From assembly GCF_910592395.1 (NCBI RefSeq), contig NC_088311.1, positions 25,142,646 to 25,206,645 of the forward strand: DNA of 64,000 nucleotides, in the 5' to 3' direction. How positions within the stretch are numbered: the stretch's first letter is position 1; each line of letters begins with the position of its first letter. The notes under the pieces were generated by a model that saw only the letters and a list, made by a program, of their open reading frames with translations, did not search any database and was not told the DNA's origin. The position numbers were made by a program, and so were the translations under genes. Of this stretch, positions 13,501 through 25,366 are shown piece by piece. This stretch comes from Lineus longissimus. Its lineage: Eukaryota > Nemertea > Pilidiophora > Heteronemertea > Lineidae.

Positions 13501-14275
13501 TCATATCGAGAGACGGAGGATATTGAAAACCACTGGTGTCTATAGCTGGATGGTTAAAGGGGTACGCTGGTCGTTGACGTATATCTACTGCTGGTCCAAT
13601 CATATCTAATTCCTACATCCTCGCACGACCGGCACCGGCACATATCGTCGGTAATGATGGAGAGAACGGTAGCCGGTACATATTCACTGAGAGCACGGTT
13701 CACTAGTAGTTCAATGTGCTCATGACGTGACGAGAGCAAATCTCACGGTTGGAGCGGAAATCCGACATATTGCTGACATCATCGGCGCCAACAACTATTT
13801 CTTTTGACCCTGCCCGAGTCTTTTAAAATAGATTGACTCTGACCCTGCTGACCACGATTTTTAAAAACTTTTAAAAAAGGCAATTCGAAGGTTAAATCAA
13901 CTGCAAAGATAATGTTTTATATCACTGAGGTATATAAATACGATATGCTGAGAAAAATCTGTACAACTATCGAGATTTTCGATTACCTGGAACTATTTCG
14001 GCAAATTACTTTGCCACCTGCGCGACCTTGTCACAATTGCGGCGCGCTCGTTAGCATACCGCATATAAGAGGCGAATAAAATCTCCATTTCACCCTGAAA
14101 GCCTTGACGGTTCAGCGCTAAGAGTGTTTGACTGTGAATCGGCTGGTCACGGGTTCGACTCCCGTTGAATCCGGCGCAGTTTTTTTTTCTTCTTTCTTAT
14201 CTTGTCTCTAATCATCCATGTGCAGATGTCAACATTTTTATCATTATCATTATCATACCCCGCACCCAAACTTTT
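10583..14275 (+). repeat. 759-bp satellite array with tRNA-like units
   Basis: Four head-to-tail units begin at 10,583, 11,342, 12,101 and 12,860, exactly 759 bases apart. A fifth, more diverged unit starts at 13,619. Units 1-4 differ at only a few sites; units 3 and 4 share GACGAAAGC where unit 2 has GACGAGAGC. Each unit holds a TATATAAATA stretch, a tRNA-like block with a B-box-like GGTTCGACTCC, and a run of Ts. Unit 5 ends in a different 3' part (ATCATCCATGTGCAGATGTC ...) shared with the copy at 58 kb. A further decayed fragment resembling the GCTGACCTCGAT region follows to about 14,500. Near-identity points to recent amplification or gene conversion. It has no convincing coding capacity: the recurring 61- and 67-residue frames start at TTG or CTG codons. 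Confidence 0.9.
11066..11142 (+). ncRNA. tRNA-like pol III head of satellite unit
   Basis: The block contains a box-A-like GGTTCAGCGCTAAG at 11,073-11,086, a loop CTGTGGA that would put GTG at the anticodon position, and a box B GGTTCGACTCC at 11,116-11,126. A T-run that could stop RNA polymerase III follows at about 11,143. The T-stem closes perfectly in unit 5 (ACGGG with CCCGT) and imperfectly here. Equivalent blocks lie 759 bases apart at about 11,825, 12,584 and 13,343, and at about 14,100-14,178. The anticodon stem pairs only weakly, so this is a tRNA-derived SINE-like head and not a functional tRNA. Transcription is inferred, not shown. Confidence 0.6.
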
Positions 14276-14509
14276 CAAGTCTTTTCAAGTCTTTCAAATT
14301 GATTTATAGGCTGATTTTGACCCAGCTGACCTCGATTTTTGAAACAATATTGAGGCAATATGATATTGGATGAAATTTCCAAATGTTTTAGTTTATGTGA
14401 CCGTATTTAGACATATTTCCTTTTTTTCTAAAACAAAGCAACGATGCTGGTAAATCAGACGTTGACTATATAAGAGAACATGCTATTGACAGACCAAAGC
14501 ATTCAGTGG

Positions 14510-16985
14510 GGTTGTGCTGTTTAAATGGAATATCCAAAATTAATGAAAGGCAAAGCTGTTTGTTACAAAGAAACCTCTACCAGATCAACTCTCAACTTGG
14601 TATGATACAGGAAAAGTAAACTAGCACGGCACAAAGCAACGATTCTTAAAAGTAAATATCTGGGATGACTGGTGGGATATGTTTCCGTGGTAATGAGCAC
14701 TTCAGAACGCAGTGACGTAGATAGCTAGAAACTTTTGGAAGTTTCTCGGGTAAATATTCAATAGACGAGAACTCTTGGGATGTTGAGTGATGTACTGGTA
14801 TATGGGATGAAGCTATGGATATGGCATTGGTTTGGGTTTAATAACTACGGGCTCGGGAAACTGTTTACAGGTCGGAAAAACCCTCCTTCTAGTGCATGAG
14901 GCATTCCTGTCGTCACTGGACAACTCCACCACATGTCCACTTGTTTTGATGCCAGAAAAGATGCCACTTACGTTCTCAAGTCATCATCATCTCAATACAC
15001 TTAATCGGCAGATGTTTTCTGACTAAAAAAACTCTACTACTTGGGTACATTGTAAACAATGGAACATTGAGGCAAATCCGCCTTTTATATTCATATTTTC
15101 AAAGGATTATATGATAAATTAGCTTCAAACAGGATGATAGGAGAAACGTGCTCATAAGGAATGCACCAATTGAACAAATGATGGAAGGAAAGTAATAAAT
15201 AAGAAGCCAGCGTTTCATATTGTTTCCATGACGCCCACGCAGCTTGGAGTCGATAGCTGGAGTATATGCCAACGGTCGAAGCCATCAACTATGCAGCCTT
15301 GACAAAAACGCTCAGCACATCAAATGCTATAATGTCAAGGAATATTTATTTGGGGATTATTTGAAAAATACTTATTAGATAAAGATGTTTTTAAAGTATT
15401 AAGGTCATTATTCTCAATGTGAATTTAAGTAGGCAGTAGATCGGTACAGTGTTGAATTTAGCAGGCTCGTTAGCTTGGCATTCTGAGCGAGTGTGTCAGG
15501 CCTCCCCTCGGTTGGTAGTCAGAGAACACTCTTCCAAAATGTGTTTCGGTGTTTAAGACCTTTAAGGCGAGGGCTTAGTGCTAACATTTTCTATTCATAC
15601 CTCCAGATCCAATACTGTTATATTTAGACATCACCATCAGTAACCATGACGAAATCCAAGCAACAACATGAATACAAGATTCCCAATTTTCAATACACCA
15701 CACTCAAGTCTGTGCAATCAATATGTGCCCATTTACACCGGAACACATCAACATCACCCAAGTCTCATGTGCAGCGTTTTTCTGAAGGAAATCAGGAAAC
15801 TGCACTGGAAGAGTTCTTCACTTTTTGGAGTAAAAGCTTAAGAAAATAAGAATTGTGCGATGTGTAGGTGGATTCTGGGTAAGATGTCATGTAAGTGGAT
15901 AGAAATGTGGAAACTCTGATGTCACATTTTGAGCAGAGGGTAAACTTTGCTGACAAAGTGCCCCTAATTGTACTATTTGTAAACAATCCCAGTTTTGGAA
16001 GAAGTAGAAGTCGAGATTTCTTGTTTCAGAACAAGTTTCCATGCGATATCACAGCATGAAATGAAATGGTAACATGTTCGCTTATGTATTGTAAAGGTGT
16101 CTACTGTATACATGTATATCAGTATCAACTACGCGTTGGCCTACAGCTTTTGTGAATCATGGGATGGTAACATTGAAATCATTCTTACTGAACTAGGGTA
16201 TACACAGACTCTACCAAGCATTCCTGTAGCAGAGCTGCAAAAGCCAATATATGGTTAACATACCAAAACCGATGCCTCCGACAACACATTTAGACGGTAT
16301 GTCCGCTTTCTTCAAGGAGTTGGTCTCCATTACAATGATTGGAATTCCTTCATCAGTCGATTACATGAACAACGGCCAACGCTAAATACAAGACAGGAGG
16401 AGGAAATAGCCACACTTCAATGTTCCATTATTCCAGTAGACATAGCTTCTTAAGACGCCTTGACGACCATAAACAAGAGAAGAGGCGGGAGATGCTGAGC
16501 AACAATGGACGATTACCATGGCAAAAAATAATCACTACTTGTAATTGGTGACGGGAAAGTATATATCTTCTCCATGTGTTCTTCAAAGGCAGTCACATCA
16601 ATCTGACATAACAATGCATCGACTAGCTTTAGCCCGATCAACAGCATAAGCTCCATACTTTTGATAGTCATTTTTAGCAATTTTAAGCATCAAAATATTC
16701 AGGTCCACATACTGAACGTGAGACTGACGTAAATAATATTGAGCGGACATTTCTCAAGTGACTTTCGCTGTATCTCGGCAATATGTTGGACATATTCTTC
16801 AGATAGTTGAGACGTCATCTTCCAAGAGAAACACTTCAAAGTCTCGGTATTGAACGAGCGCAGCTATCAAATTCTTATTAGTATTTCGGAGGGAATATTA
16901 ACACTTGGAACTCAGGAGTATGTTTTATCAGCGTCTGCTTTAGGGTCGCGGTAACCTTGTTTGCTTCGCATATTAAATAATTTCA
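14510..16985. other. No gene seen
   Basis: Short frames only, without motifs or plausible exon structure. No repeat of note was recognised between the decayed end of the satellite and the tandem repeat near 17 kb. Confidence 0.4.
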
Positions 16986-16989
16986 TGGA

Positions 16990-17545
16990 AAATAGATCAG
17001 CTCTGTGGGTTTTTAGAGTTCCCAAAAGGGCAACATGGTAACCTGGTATTTCATGTGTCAGAGATTGCATTTATGACTACTGGAAGCTTGGTCGGCAATC
17101 AACTCCAGATAATTTGCTTGAGGGTACTAAGCACTAAAGGGCTTTGATTTCTCTTTTCAAGCTTTAAAGTAAAGTTCCAAAATTCAGCAACGCAAAGTGA
17201 CTGGATTTTATGTTTGATCACAGCATTTTCAGCTCTGTTGGTTTTGGAAGTTCTCGGCTACATCATGGTGACTTGGTATGGTAGCGATCACATTCGTGTC
17301 TACTTGAGATTGGTCGGCAATCTGTTTTCAGCTCAAGATAATTTGTCTGAAGGTACTGGTCACTGAATGGCGTTTTACCTTTCAAGCTTTGAAGTTCAAT
17401 ACTCAAATTCAGCAACACAATCTTACTGGATATTGAGTTTGACAAAAACATCTTCAGTTCTACGGGTTTCGGAAGTTCTTAATACGACTACATCATGGTA
17501 ACTTGGTGTTTTAGAGACCACATTCATTACAGACACAGCCAAAGT
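16990..17545. repeat. Degenerate ~230-bp tandem repeat
   Basis: About 2.3 diverged copies. Shared landmarks in order are AGCTCTGT-GGTTTT, CATGGTAACTTGG, TTGGTCGGCAATC, AGATAATTTG, TTTCAAGCTTT, and AAATTCAGCAAC followed by CTGGATTTT. Identity is moderate, so the duplication is old. No coding potential is apparent. Confidence 0.55.
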
Positions 17546-17567
17546 GAAAACAAGTCACTGAAACATT

Positions 17568-17685
17568 GGGTGATATGAATAAAGACTAGCAAATGCTTTT
17601 ACTTCAATTTTGTACAGAAAGGCCTAGTGTAAATGTACATGGAGTTTTAGATAAAAGCATTTGCTAGTCTTTATTCATATCACCC
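17568..17685. repeat. Perfect 34-bp-arm inverted repeat (hairpin)
   Basis: The left arm, 17,568-17,601, begins GGGTGATATGAATAAAGACT. It is matched without mismatch by its reverse complement at 17,652-17,685, ending AGTCTTTATTCATATCACCC. The 50-base spacer is unrelated. This could be a young MITE or a hairpin-RNA source. No other copy was noticed in the window. Confidence 0.85.
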
Positions 17686-18337
17686 ATTGCTTTGCTGATT
17701 CATCACCAGTCAGAGGTCACTGACCAGGACATCTCCAGGCTGTTGTAAACATTACTTTCTACCAGACAGTTACCCGACGTCACTGCAGAGAAATCATAAC
17801 ACTCTCACGTCCCGTTCTTCCGAATTTAATCATCTCGCTGTCCTGGTCGATCTCCCTCCCCACATCACACCCATTGATCACAGCTCCAAAGGCAAATTGA
17901 GTTACATGGACCATGTTTGCCGCCAATATTGACTTATCGGACACTGCTTTGTCAGCAGCTTGTCTCGTAGAGGGTTTTTTATTTAGGTAATCGTGTGGTT
18001 TCCAAAGATTTTGGCAGTTGCTTCAGAATTCTTAATCCCTGTAATAAACTGTTCCACTCCTTCTGTGAAGATTTATGGAATAAGCACTTTGCGACAAGTG
18101 ATTTTTTTCTGTCTGGTCAATAAATGACTACAAAAAGTCCCAAGCAGGGTACTCTGTTGTCTACCTGTTTAGGTACAAAGCATGTATTTACTTGGTCCTC
18201 CCCCAGAGATAACTTGACCACTGTCATAGCGCATCACCAAATCTTCATCAACTTACATCGCTTTCCCTCGGCAGTGGCACAACGCCTACACTGATTGTCT
18301 GATCATCAAACCACAAACGAAGTTACCGACTCAGCAG

Positions 18338-18973
18338 TTGAGGCTGTTGTCGTTATTATTTTTGTTGTTAACATTCGGTCTCCAGGGAACTATGTCTTAT
18401 TCTAAAAATATTACAAAAATTGTTGGGAACAATCGACGAAGTAAAAGGCAAGACATGGTTCAGACATTCCCATCCCCAAGGTTTCCTCAAGCACCTGATG
18501 TGTTGAGCCTCTGTCTATCAAGGAAGACAGAGGTGCGTGTCTTCAGGAAAGCTAATCAGTTGTTTATAACTGGCCTTCTCTTTAACTGGCCCTCTCAAAG
18601 AAAAACCTTGACTTCTGTCACTATCATCAACTTACTTCCCATTCCTCCCAGCACAACGCCCACACTGATTTGCATTAGCCTGACAATTGACAAATGGTGT
18701 TACCGTATCTGGTTTCTTATCTACGTTTTTAGCAAAAGTCCTCTAGGCTTCTTTGTCTTCTCGTGCTATAACGTCATAGAGAACTTATTGGAAGACAAAA
18801 GATGGGACAAAACGTCCAGTGAAATTGACTTGAAGTCTAGCCAGAACCACCTCTTGCCACATCAAATGTTTAGAAGAACTACCATTGGCAATTGCTCCAG
18901 TTACAGCAATCCTTGTCCGCATAAGGTTCGCGAAACATTTTTTTCCAAAGCCTTGTCTCCAAAAGGAACCTGA
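18338..18973 (+). CDS. Doubtful secreted-type open frame
   Basis: A 636-base open frame, among the longest in the left half of the window. It has no ATG at its start; the first ATG is at about 18,392. The upstream residues form a leucine-rich hydrophobic run (LLSLLFLLLTFG) like a signal peptide. An AG acceptor-like CTCAGCAG lies directly before it, and a dibasic RRSKR furin-like site follows. These would fit an exon of a secreted protein. However, the rest shows no known domain, and pieces of the surrounding DNA are repeated (about 18,245 and 18,625 share a CATCAACTTAC ... CACTGATTG stretch). It could be chance or a decayed gene. Confidence 0.15.
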   Translation: MRLLSLLFLLLTFGLQGTMSYSKNITKIVGNNRRSKRQDMVQTFPSPRFPQAPDVLSLCLSRKTEVRVFRKANQLFITGLLFNWPSQRKTLTSVTIINLLPIPPSTTPTLICISLTIDKWCYRIWFLIYVFSKSPLGFFVFSCYNVIENLLEDKRWDKTSSEIDLKSSQNHLLPHQMFRRTTIGNCSSYSNPCPHKVRETFFSKALSPKGT

Positions 18974-20380
18974 CTTTCTTAGCCACAGATATTCACCTGA
19001 GGCACAAGTGTCTGATTTCAAATGGTCTTCTTACAACATGCTTCATCCAGCACAAAGAGTGTGAGAAGTACGGAGGGTGCCTCCACAAATTCACCTCACA
19101 ATGTATCTATCACAATCCAGTTCTTTGCTTGCCACAAGCGGGTTAGACGAAAGCGATATTTAAAACTCGTGATTGTCGCTGAAGTGTTAGTTGCTTTGAA
19201 TTGGTGATGAAATGACGCTAGTTTAGCCTTTGGTTACACTAGAGATTTTTGAGTGTCTGAGACATAGTTATTTTAATTGGTTTCCCACATGTATTGCCGA
19301 GATAGTGGTACCAAAAATCTCCATGGATTATTGCTTGTGGGAGACTGTGTTTGAAACAAAGAAATAGCACGTGCTAGATGTTTTCTCTGCTTCTTTTAAG
19401 TAAGCTTACTGGTATCAAAGATGGCAAAAGCTCAGGCCTGGCCCTATGACGCTTTTGGTGAGGATGATTGTACAAATTTATTGTCCATCAGATATATAGG
19501 CTCATCTTCTTCTTCCTCTCCTACTTCTGCAAACCATCCCAGTACAAGCTAGGCAGGCCACCAGTTGGGTGTGGCTCCATACTCGACGAGGTATACCAGA
19601 GTCCATCACAATCATATTTCTCCTTTAGAGGAGATCTTTTGCCTCCCTGGCTATGTTGGCAAAACGAATCTCGGTTTGCCATCTCATCAAAAGATCGTGG
19701 AATCTGAATAAGAGATTGGACTGCAAAATGTCCAGTGTCTGGTATCAAAACTCTGAATGTATGGATCATCACAGGTCTGACCCCTTAAGTGACTAGACTC
19801 TTCTATACAGGGTTAACTGTTTCACATATGTGACCAATAATAGGATAAACCATACTTTGACCACAGTAACTAATGTTGATGTTTTAGAGCATATTCGCGA
19901 GACCCAATCAATACAGCGCCATATCACGAAGTAGCATGTCCTGTTGCATTATGGGTAAAAGTTGTGATTAGCATTCCATACTGACGACAATACATGACAC
20001 AAATGTATCATATTACATGGGTTATTACATTCCAGCGTCTGGTTTGAAAGGATGAGCGATCCGATGTTGAAAGCGATATGCAAGTCCGTGGCTATTATAC
20101 ACCCAACTGGTTTTATGACAACATAGCGTTTCGGTCTGCTGGTTTGAAAGGGTGGAGCTGAATAGACCAATGTTTGATGTGATGGCTGTAGCCAGTTTAA
20201 CAATCATTCACACCCAAGACTCACTTCACTCCTTACTTACATTCTGGGCGACTGGCTTTAAATGACGAAGAGAGGAGATCCAACGTCTGACAATGGTTTA
20301 AAGGGGTGCAGTTTTTGTCCAGCCTGCTCATTCTGTCTCCGCAACCTCCAATGTAATTGATCCTGTACTCACATATGTAA
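18974..20380. other. No gene supported
   Basis: A cysteine-rich open stretch around 18,960-19,145 (containing ECEKYGGC) and several short frames occur, but no splice-consistent gene model could be built. A decayed duplication of a TCTGGTTTGAAAGG block lies at about 20,035 and 20,138. Confidence 0.3.
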
Positions 20381-20382
20381 TA

Positions 20383-20690
20383 AGATAGGGGGTAATTTGT
20401 CCATGGGCATTCCATCACTAGAACACCCCGTTATCTCTGTCACTTTCGCATCTATCATATTCCGGTCACCCTTGGACAGAATGGAGCCAATCGACCCAAT
20501 GTCAGGTGCGGTGTCAGGATAACGGGTCATTTGTCCACCACCATTCCATCACTTGAACACACCCGTTGTGCCTGATACTTTTAGATTCATCATATTCTGG
20601 TCACGGTTGGACAAGATGGAGCCAATCGACCCGACATCAGGTGCAGTATTAGGATCACTGCAGTTCCGTCACGTGGACACACCAATTTCC
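20383..20690. repeat. ~133-bp tandem repeat, 2.3 copies
   Basis: Copies start at about 20,383 and 20,517, with a partial third at about 20,650. Each has GGGT-ATTTGTCCA, CATTCCATCACT-GAACAC, CATATT-CGGTCAC and GGAGCCAATCGACCC in that order. Divergence is roughly 15 percent by eye. Confidence 0.6.
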
Positions 20691-20798
20691 TGTGAAATGT
20701 GAAAAGATTGCACCATGCAGATGACCCCATTACCACGTCCACGGTGTACAAGGTATTGTAGTGTTTTGTCTGGTAACAGATAACACTACGTGCAGTAC

Positions 20799-21195
20799 GA
20801 GGCTTTTTCCGACTTCTCTCTGTCTGAGTCTGACTTTCTCTGACTTTTCGCCGAAAGTCAGATTTCTAGTAAACCTGTGAAAAATACTAGGGCTTCCTAA
20901 AATAGGGATCAAAGGCCTATGATGAATGGGGTTAATGAGGTGTGAACCAAACACTAAGAGTGACCTAATTGAGTGAGCTAATTAGTATTCACATTTAGGG
21001 TCACTCTGAGTGTTTGGCCAATACCTCATTAACCCCATTCGACACAGGCCCTTGATCTAATTGCCCTTGGGAAGCCCTGGTTTTTTTCACAGGTTTTCTA
21101 AAAATCCGCCCATTCAGGGAAAAGTGGGACAAAGTCGGATTTTTGTCGGATAAATCAGGGGAAAATGAAAGAAACCGTTATGAAGTCGGAATATT
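20799..21195. mobile_element. Palindromic MITE, copy 3 (full length)
   Basis: A nearly complete palindrome of about 400 bases. The left half reads GAGGCTTTTTCCGACTTC, then GAAAAATACTAGGGCTTCC, GGCCTATGATGAATGGGG, TTAATGAGGTGTGAACC and CACTAAGAGTGACC. The right half gives the inverted counterparts in reverse order, ending GTTATGAAGTCGGAATATTT. TGCAGT lies on both sides and could be a target-site duplication. It does not encode a transposase. Confidence 0.8.
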
Positions 21196-24100
21196 TGCAG
21201 TGTTTCCTAGGTTACAGCAGAAACCATCAGATCATTCTGTCAGAAAATGACAACAAAAAAATGGCAAACATTCCGCACTTGCGTTTTCATCTACTAATAT
21301 CTATCAACACGCCGTGAAATGTATTAAACTATTGAAAGCACACAGAACTCGTTGTTGCATTGGAGCAGCTCATGACCCAAGGAGATGCGATCAATATATA
21401 CGTAGCATGATATCCAAGGTGGGAGAGATTTTATAAAAGATCGGCATTCCCACTCGGAAATGTGGTGGAGTCAGAAAGTTTCCAACAGTGGTACTGCAGA
21501 CGGTAGCAGATCAATATGCAAAGCTTGACGCCGTCTTGTCTGTGTGGACATTTCAAGTTGTGCGCAAAATATAAATCATTTAGGAAAGAGAAAAAAAATT
21601 GTTTCGATTGGTAAGGAGGAACAGACTAGAATTTAACTTAATTTAAAAGACGAATGCTGCCATGATTTCTTTTAAGAAATTGATTGCGGCAATTTTTTTT
21701 AAAAGTCCAAACATTTTTTCACTTGTTTTTTTCTGCCCGAAATGAAAAAACATCATTACCCAAAAAAATTTGGCTTTGAAAATTTTTCAGATTTTTGAAC
21801 TTATGAATAAGTTCAACAATCATGCATTTCGTCTCCGGATTTTCAACTTCACTAACGCGACCACCCCGGTAACGCGACCATTCAACCTCGGTCCCATGAG
21901 TGGTCATGTCACCGGGGTTCCATTGTAATATGTCTCCATGGCAACCCATTCAAAAACTATGACGTCAAGGAAATAATTATTGGGATTAATGACATTAATA
22001 AAACTTAATGAAAATACTCGTTCCAGCCATAAGGAATAGTTTATGAGAAATTACGGTGACTAGACCCCTTAAGATTGAAAATAAGAGGAATATGATAAGG
22101 TTCCATGTCCATACAGGTCCCCCTTTGGCTTAGTCTTCTCCATTGTGTGGGAGATTTGCATGGTACTTTTTGTGAACCAGAGGCGAATGCCAAAACGTGT
22201 ATAGGACTGACAGTCAGGAAATGAATGTCAAGTCATCAAATGGCCATGATTTTCCATCAGTGATTGAGATTTTTATCCTCACATTCGACCAGCTTCTCTG
22301 GCTATATCAGCTATATCTCACCAAGTTATTTGACAGCTTGAATTCCTACATCGCCCCGTCTTAACCAAACACCCGAGACTGAATCAAGGAACGTCCATGT
22401 TGTCTCAGTAATCATTCAAACCCAATAGAAAATGCAAATGGCAAAAGTTAATTTCCTGGTTTCAACTGTGGCGAGAAGAAGGGTAAAACTCTGTCTATTT
22501 AGATAACATTGGTTTTCGAGTCATGCGCACAGAAAAACGTGACATATTCCTTTACCTCTTTTGCAATTGATTTGACGTTACCTCCATCATACCTGAGTGT
22601 TTCAGCTTAAATACAACAAAAAACGTGGAAAATGTCGCAGATTTTGTTGCAAAAGATAAAGGATTGATCACATTGTCATCTCTTCTTGAATGAACTGATC
22701 AAATTCTAGCATCAGCCACACGATTTCTGTAACCAACTCGTCAATTGCATGAGAACAACAAAATGATTTCATTTCACCTTATTTTGCTCACGTTACTGAT
22801 ACCAATGTCACGGTAATTCAATATATGGTTCTCCTGTCGGAATATTGCCATCAGGGTTGTGTGGTAATCCATCCACTGGCCATCATTAGATCCATTCAAC
22901 GATTGTATCAATTATTCAGCAAACTAAAAGCTACTATCCATCATATTCATACAGGTTTTGAATCACTAGGTTCAGATTAAATCAAGTCCTCTCTGCCCAC
23001 ACGGTCTCTGACTGATTATCATCGCATACTTCCTGTTATCATCTCTTGTCAATCGCTTGAGAACTGATTGAGATACATGTATGGAATTCACAACACACCA
23101 TTTGTTAAAGTGTTTATTTTGAGAAAAACTCATCTTAAAGTCCTTATTTATCGTCGAATGTAACACATATCTGATGTTATATTCAACTAAAATAGCCTAC
23201 AGGTAAATTCATATGACCGACACAGTTATTTTCCTAAAGAAGACTAAATTTTGTGAAAAACTATTTTTCTCTTCTCTTGTTCTCCCTTTTCCAAATGCGT
23301 GCTACACTTACCTATCGCCAGAGCAGGTTCGATATAATAAACAAGGCTACACTAAGATAAAACTGAAGAGAAACATGAGGACGACAACAACGATCCTTTG
23401 ATTGTGGATGCACCAGAACATAACATATTCATAGAAATCCAAATTGAGGAAAAACTAAATGTCACATGATATAAAACCGCCGAAGCAGACATTGTCAGAA
23501 GTTTTTAGCAGACTTTGAAGTCGAGCTGCCGAGGTTGGGAAAAATATGATTGGATATGCTTTCATTTGGGAAATCATTGAGGTACCATCTGAAAGATCAG
23601 TCGAAATCCATAAGGGAAATTGCATCAGTTGTTCACTGAACTTTGCTCAACTCGTCGAAATCAGTTACGGACATATCAGGCATGTCGGTGATGTCAGACG
23701 CACCAATGTCCTCGGATTATGAGACAGCAGAGCAAACACAGCAGGGTAAAGTCCGCCCATGAATTTGGTCAGCTGTCAATGATCTGCTACAGGATTCACT
23801 CACGCTTCAGGTTCAGCCTCAAGCCATTAAAGAGTTAAACTGCACCCATAAAAGTGTATACTCGGCTAGCATACCACCTAGATGTATGTATAAAACTATA
23901 CCGGTAATGGATAAGATGAAATTAAATTTGTTAGCTACACGCAATCATAATAAATTCTGATCAATAATGCAACAAATATAAACTTCATGTGTTTAGCAAT
24001 AGTCGGAGTGCTGTTATTGTTGAAAGTGAACTGGGAGTGAGTGAGCTCGTGGTGGACAGAGTTTGTGGGGAATTCATCCTCTCAGGCTAGGGTCTCTTGG

Positions 24101-25366
24101 CCAACAATCACAACTGGCGTCCAACTGTAAAGCAGTGGAAGAGCATCCCACTTGTGATCGGAAAGTCGTGCGAGGGCAACTCGGGACTTTCAACTCGGCT
24201 GAAATGGCCAAGTGTACCATGGTATGTGTGCTCATTGGTTCAGCTGAAAGTTTGTTTTAGGCTGGTAATAAATCGTCATGCTTCTAAACAAATTACCTAA
24301 CTCAATTTTTGGAGAAAGTTAAGTCTCAACTCCCAACCACGTGATACACCTTCTGTGAAAATGCCTATCTCATTGGCAATATATTGGTGTACAAATAGAT
24401 AGTGTAAATCTGCCTGCAATTTCACCTGGCAGCGGCAATTTGAGCAAGTTCCAATTCTTTGACAGTCTACCTCATGCCTGAAATACCATGGTTACTAGCA
24501 ATGAATGTGATACCATTTATCAACAGCAAATTTAGCATTTTGGCTGTTTATTCAGTGTGTCACAAATGGCACACAATTCATTTTTTCAACTATTAGCGCT
24601 AAATTAAACTAACAACTTTCCATTTCTAGCCGTGTACTGTTTAAATATTTATCAAGTGATATAAACTACACTACAGCGATATCATTGAGCAATAAATCTA
24701 TATTTTAGTGTGCTTAATCATGGCTCAAGGCTCCATTAGTGGATTATAACAAATGGATCTACGAGAAAATGGGGAGATGTATTGGCACGTTGCATTGTTT
24801 TATTTATGAAATGTTAAGTTAATAAATATCTGATAAGTTCTTTGCTGCCAAGCCTTAACTTTCTCACAGCCACTGCTATAATTCCATCCTCATCATCAAA
24901 ATTCGCTAGAACAACAGCCTATACAGTTTTCAAATTTGAAATCATGTCGCCTTGTTAGATCACACATACACACACCATTTCCTGCGACTCCATGCATTGA
25001 TAGACGATACATGAAACAACGCCAGTGTCCTACTCCCAAGGACAAATTGACTGCAAGTTGTTTGGATGTCCCTCGTTAATCAGTTTATCTGTTGCAGGGC
25101 CATTTATCATCTCATTCCCTGTGTCTGTATCTGCTCATCATGGACACTAATGTCTTTACCACACAATGGTCCGACGCAATGGTCAACAGCAATGTATCTA
25201 TGATGCAATATATTTTGGCACTAGGCCAGTAAAAAACAGAGGAAGGGACAGGTGTCCATGTGCTTCTCTGCAATCTGATCATGGAACGGTAATTTTGTTG
25301 AAATCCGTTTTACTCACAAGATTTTCGTACAAAGGCAGAGTAATACATGAAATAACACCACAACAT
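21196..25366. other. No gene seen
   Basis: AT-rich DNA with short frames only. A block around 25,085-25,175 is repeated in diverged form at 25,590-25,683 (CATCTCATTC-CTGTGTCTGT ... CAATGGTC), so the 57-bp repeat lies inside an older local duplication. Confidence 0.4.

Noticed and set aside
11129-13739. Recurring 61- and 67-residue frames in every satellite unit
   Set aside because: They recur only because the DNA repeats; they begin at TTG or CTG codons, and the frame is altered in the dispersed copy at 58 kb.
11066-14178. Functional tRNA-His genes
   Set aside because: Although the loop would place GTG at the anticodon position, the anticodon stem and acceptor stem pair poorly; a tRNA-derived repeat head fits better.
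10583-14275. CRISPR-like array
   Set aside because: The units are 759 bases and contiguous without variable spacers, and the genome is eukaryotic.
23640-23720. Acidic short minus-strand frame (MPDMSVTDFDEL)
   Set aside because: It looked like a ferlin DFDE segment at first, but it is bounded by stops and lacks a GT donor at its end.
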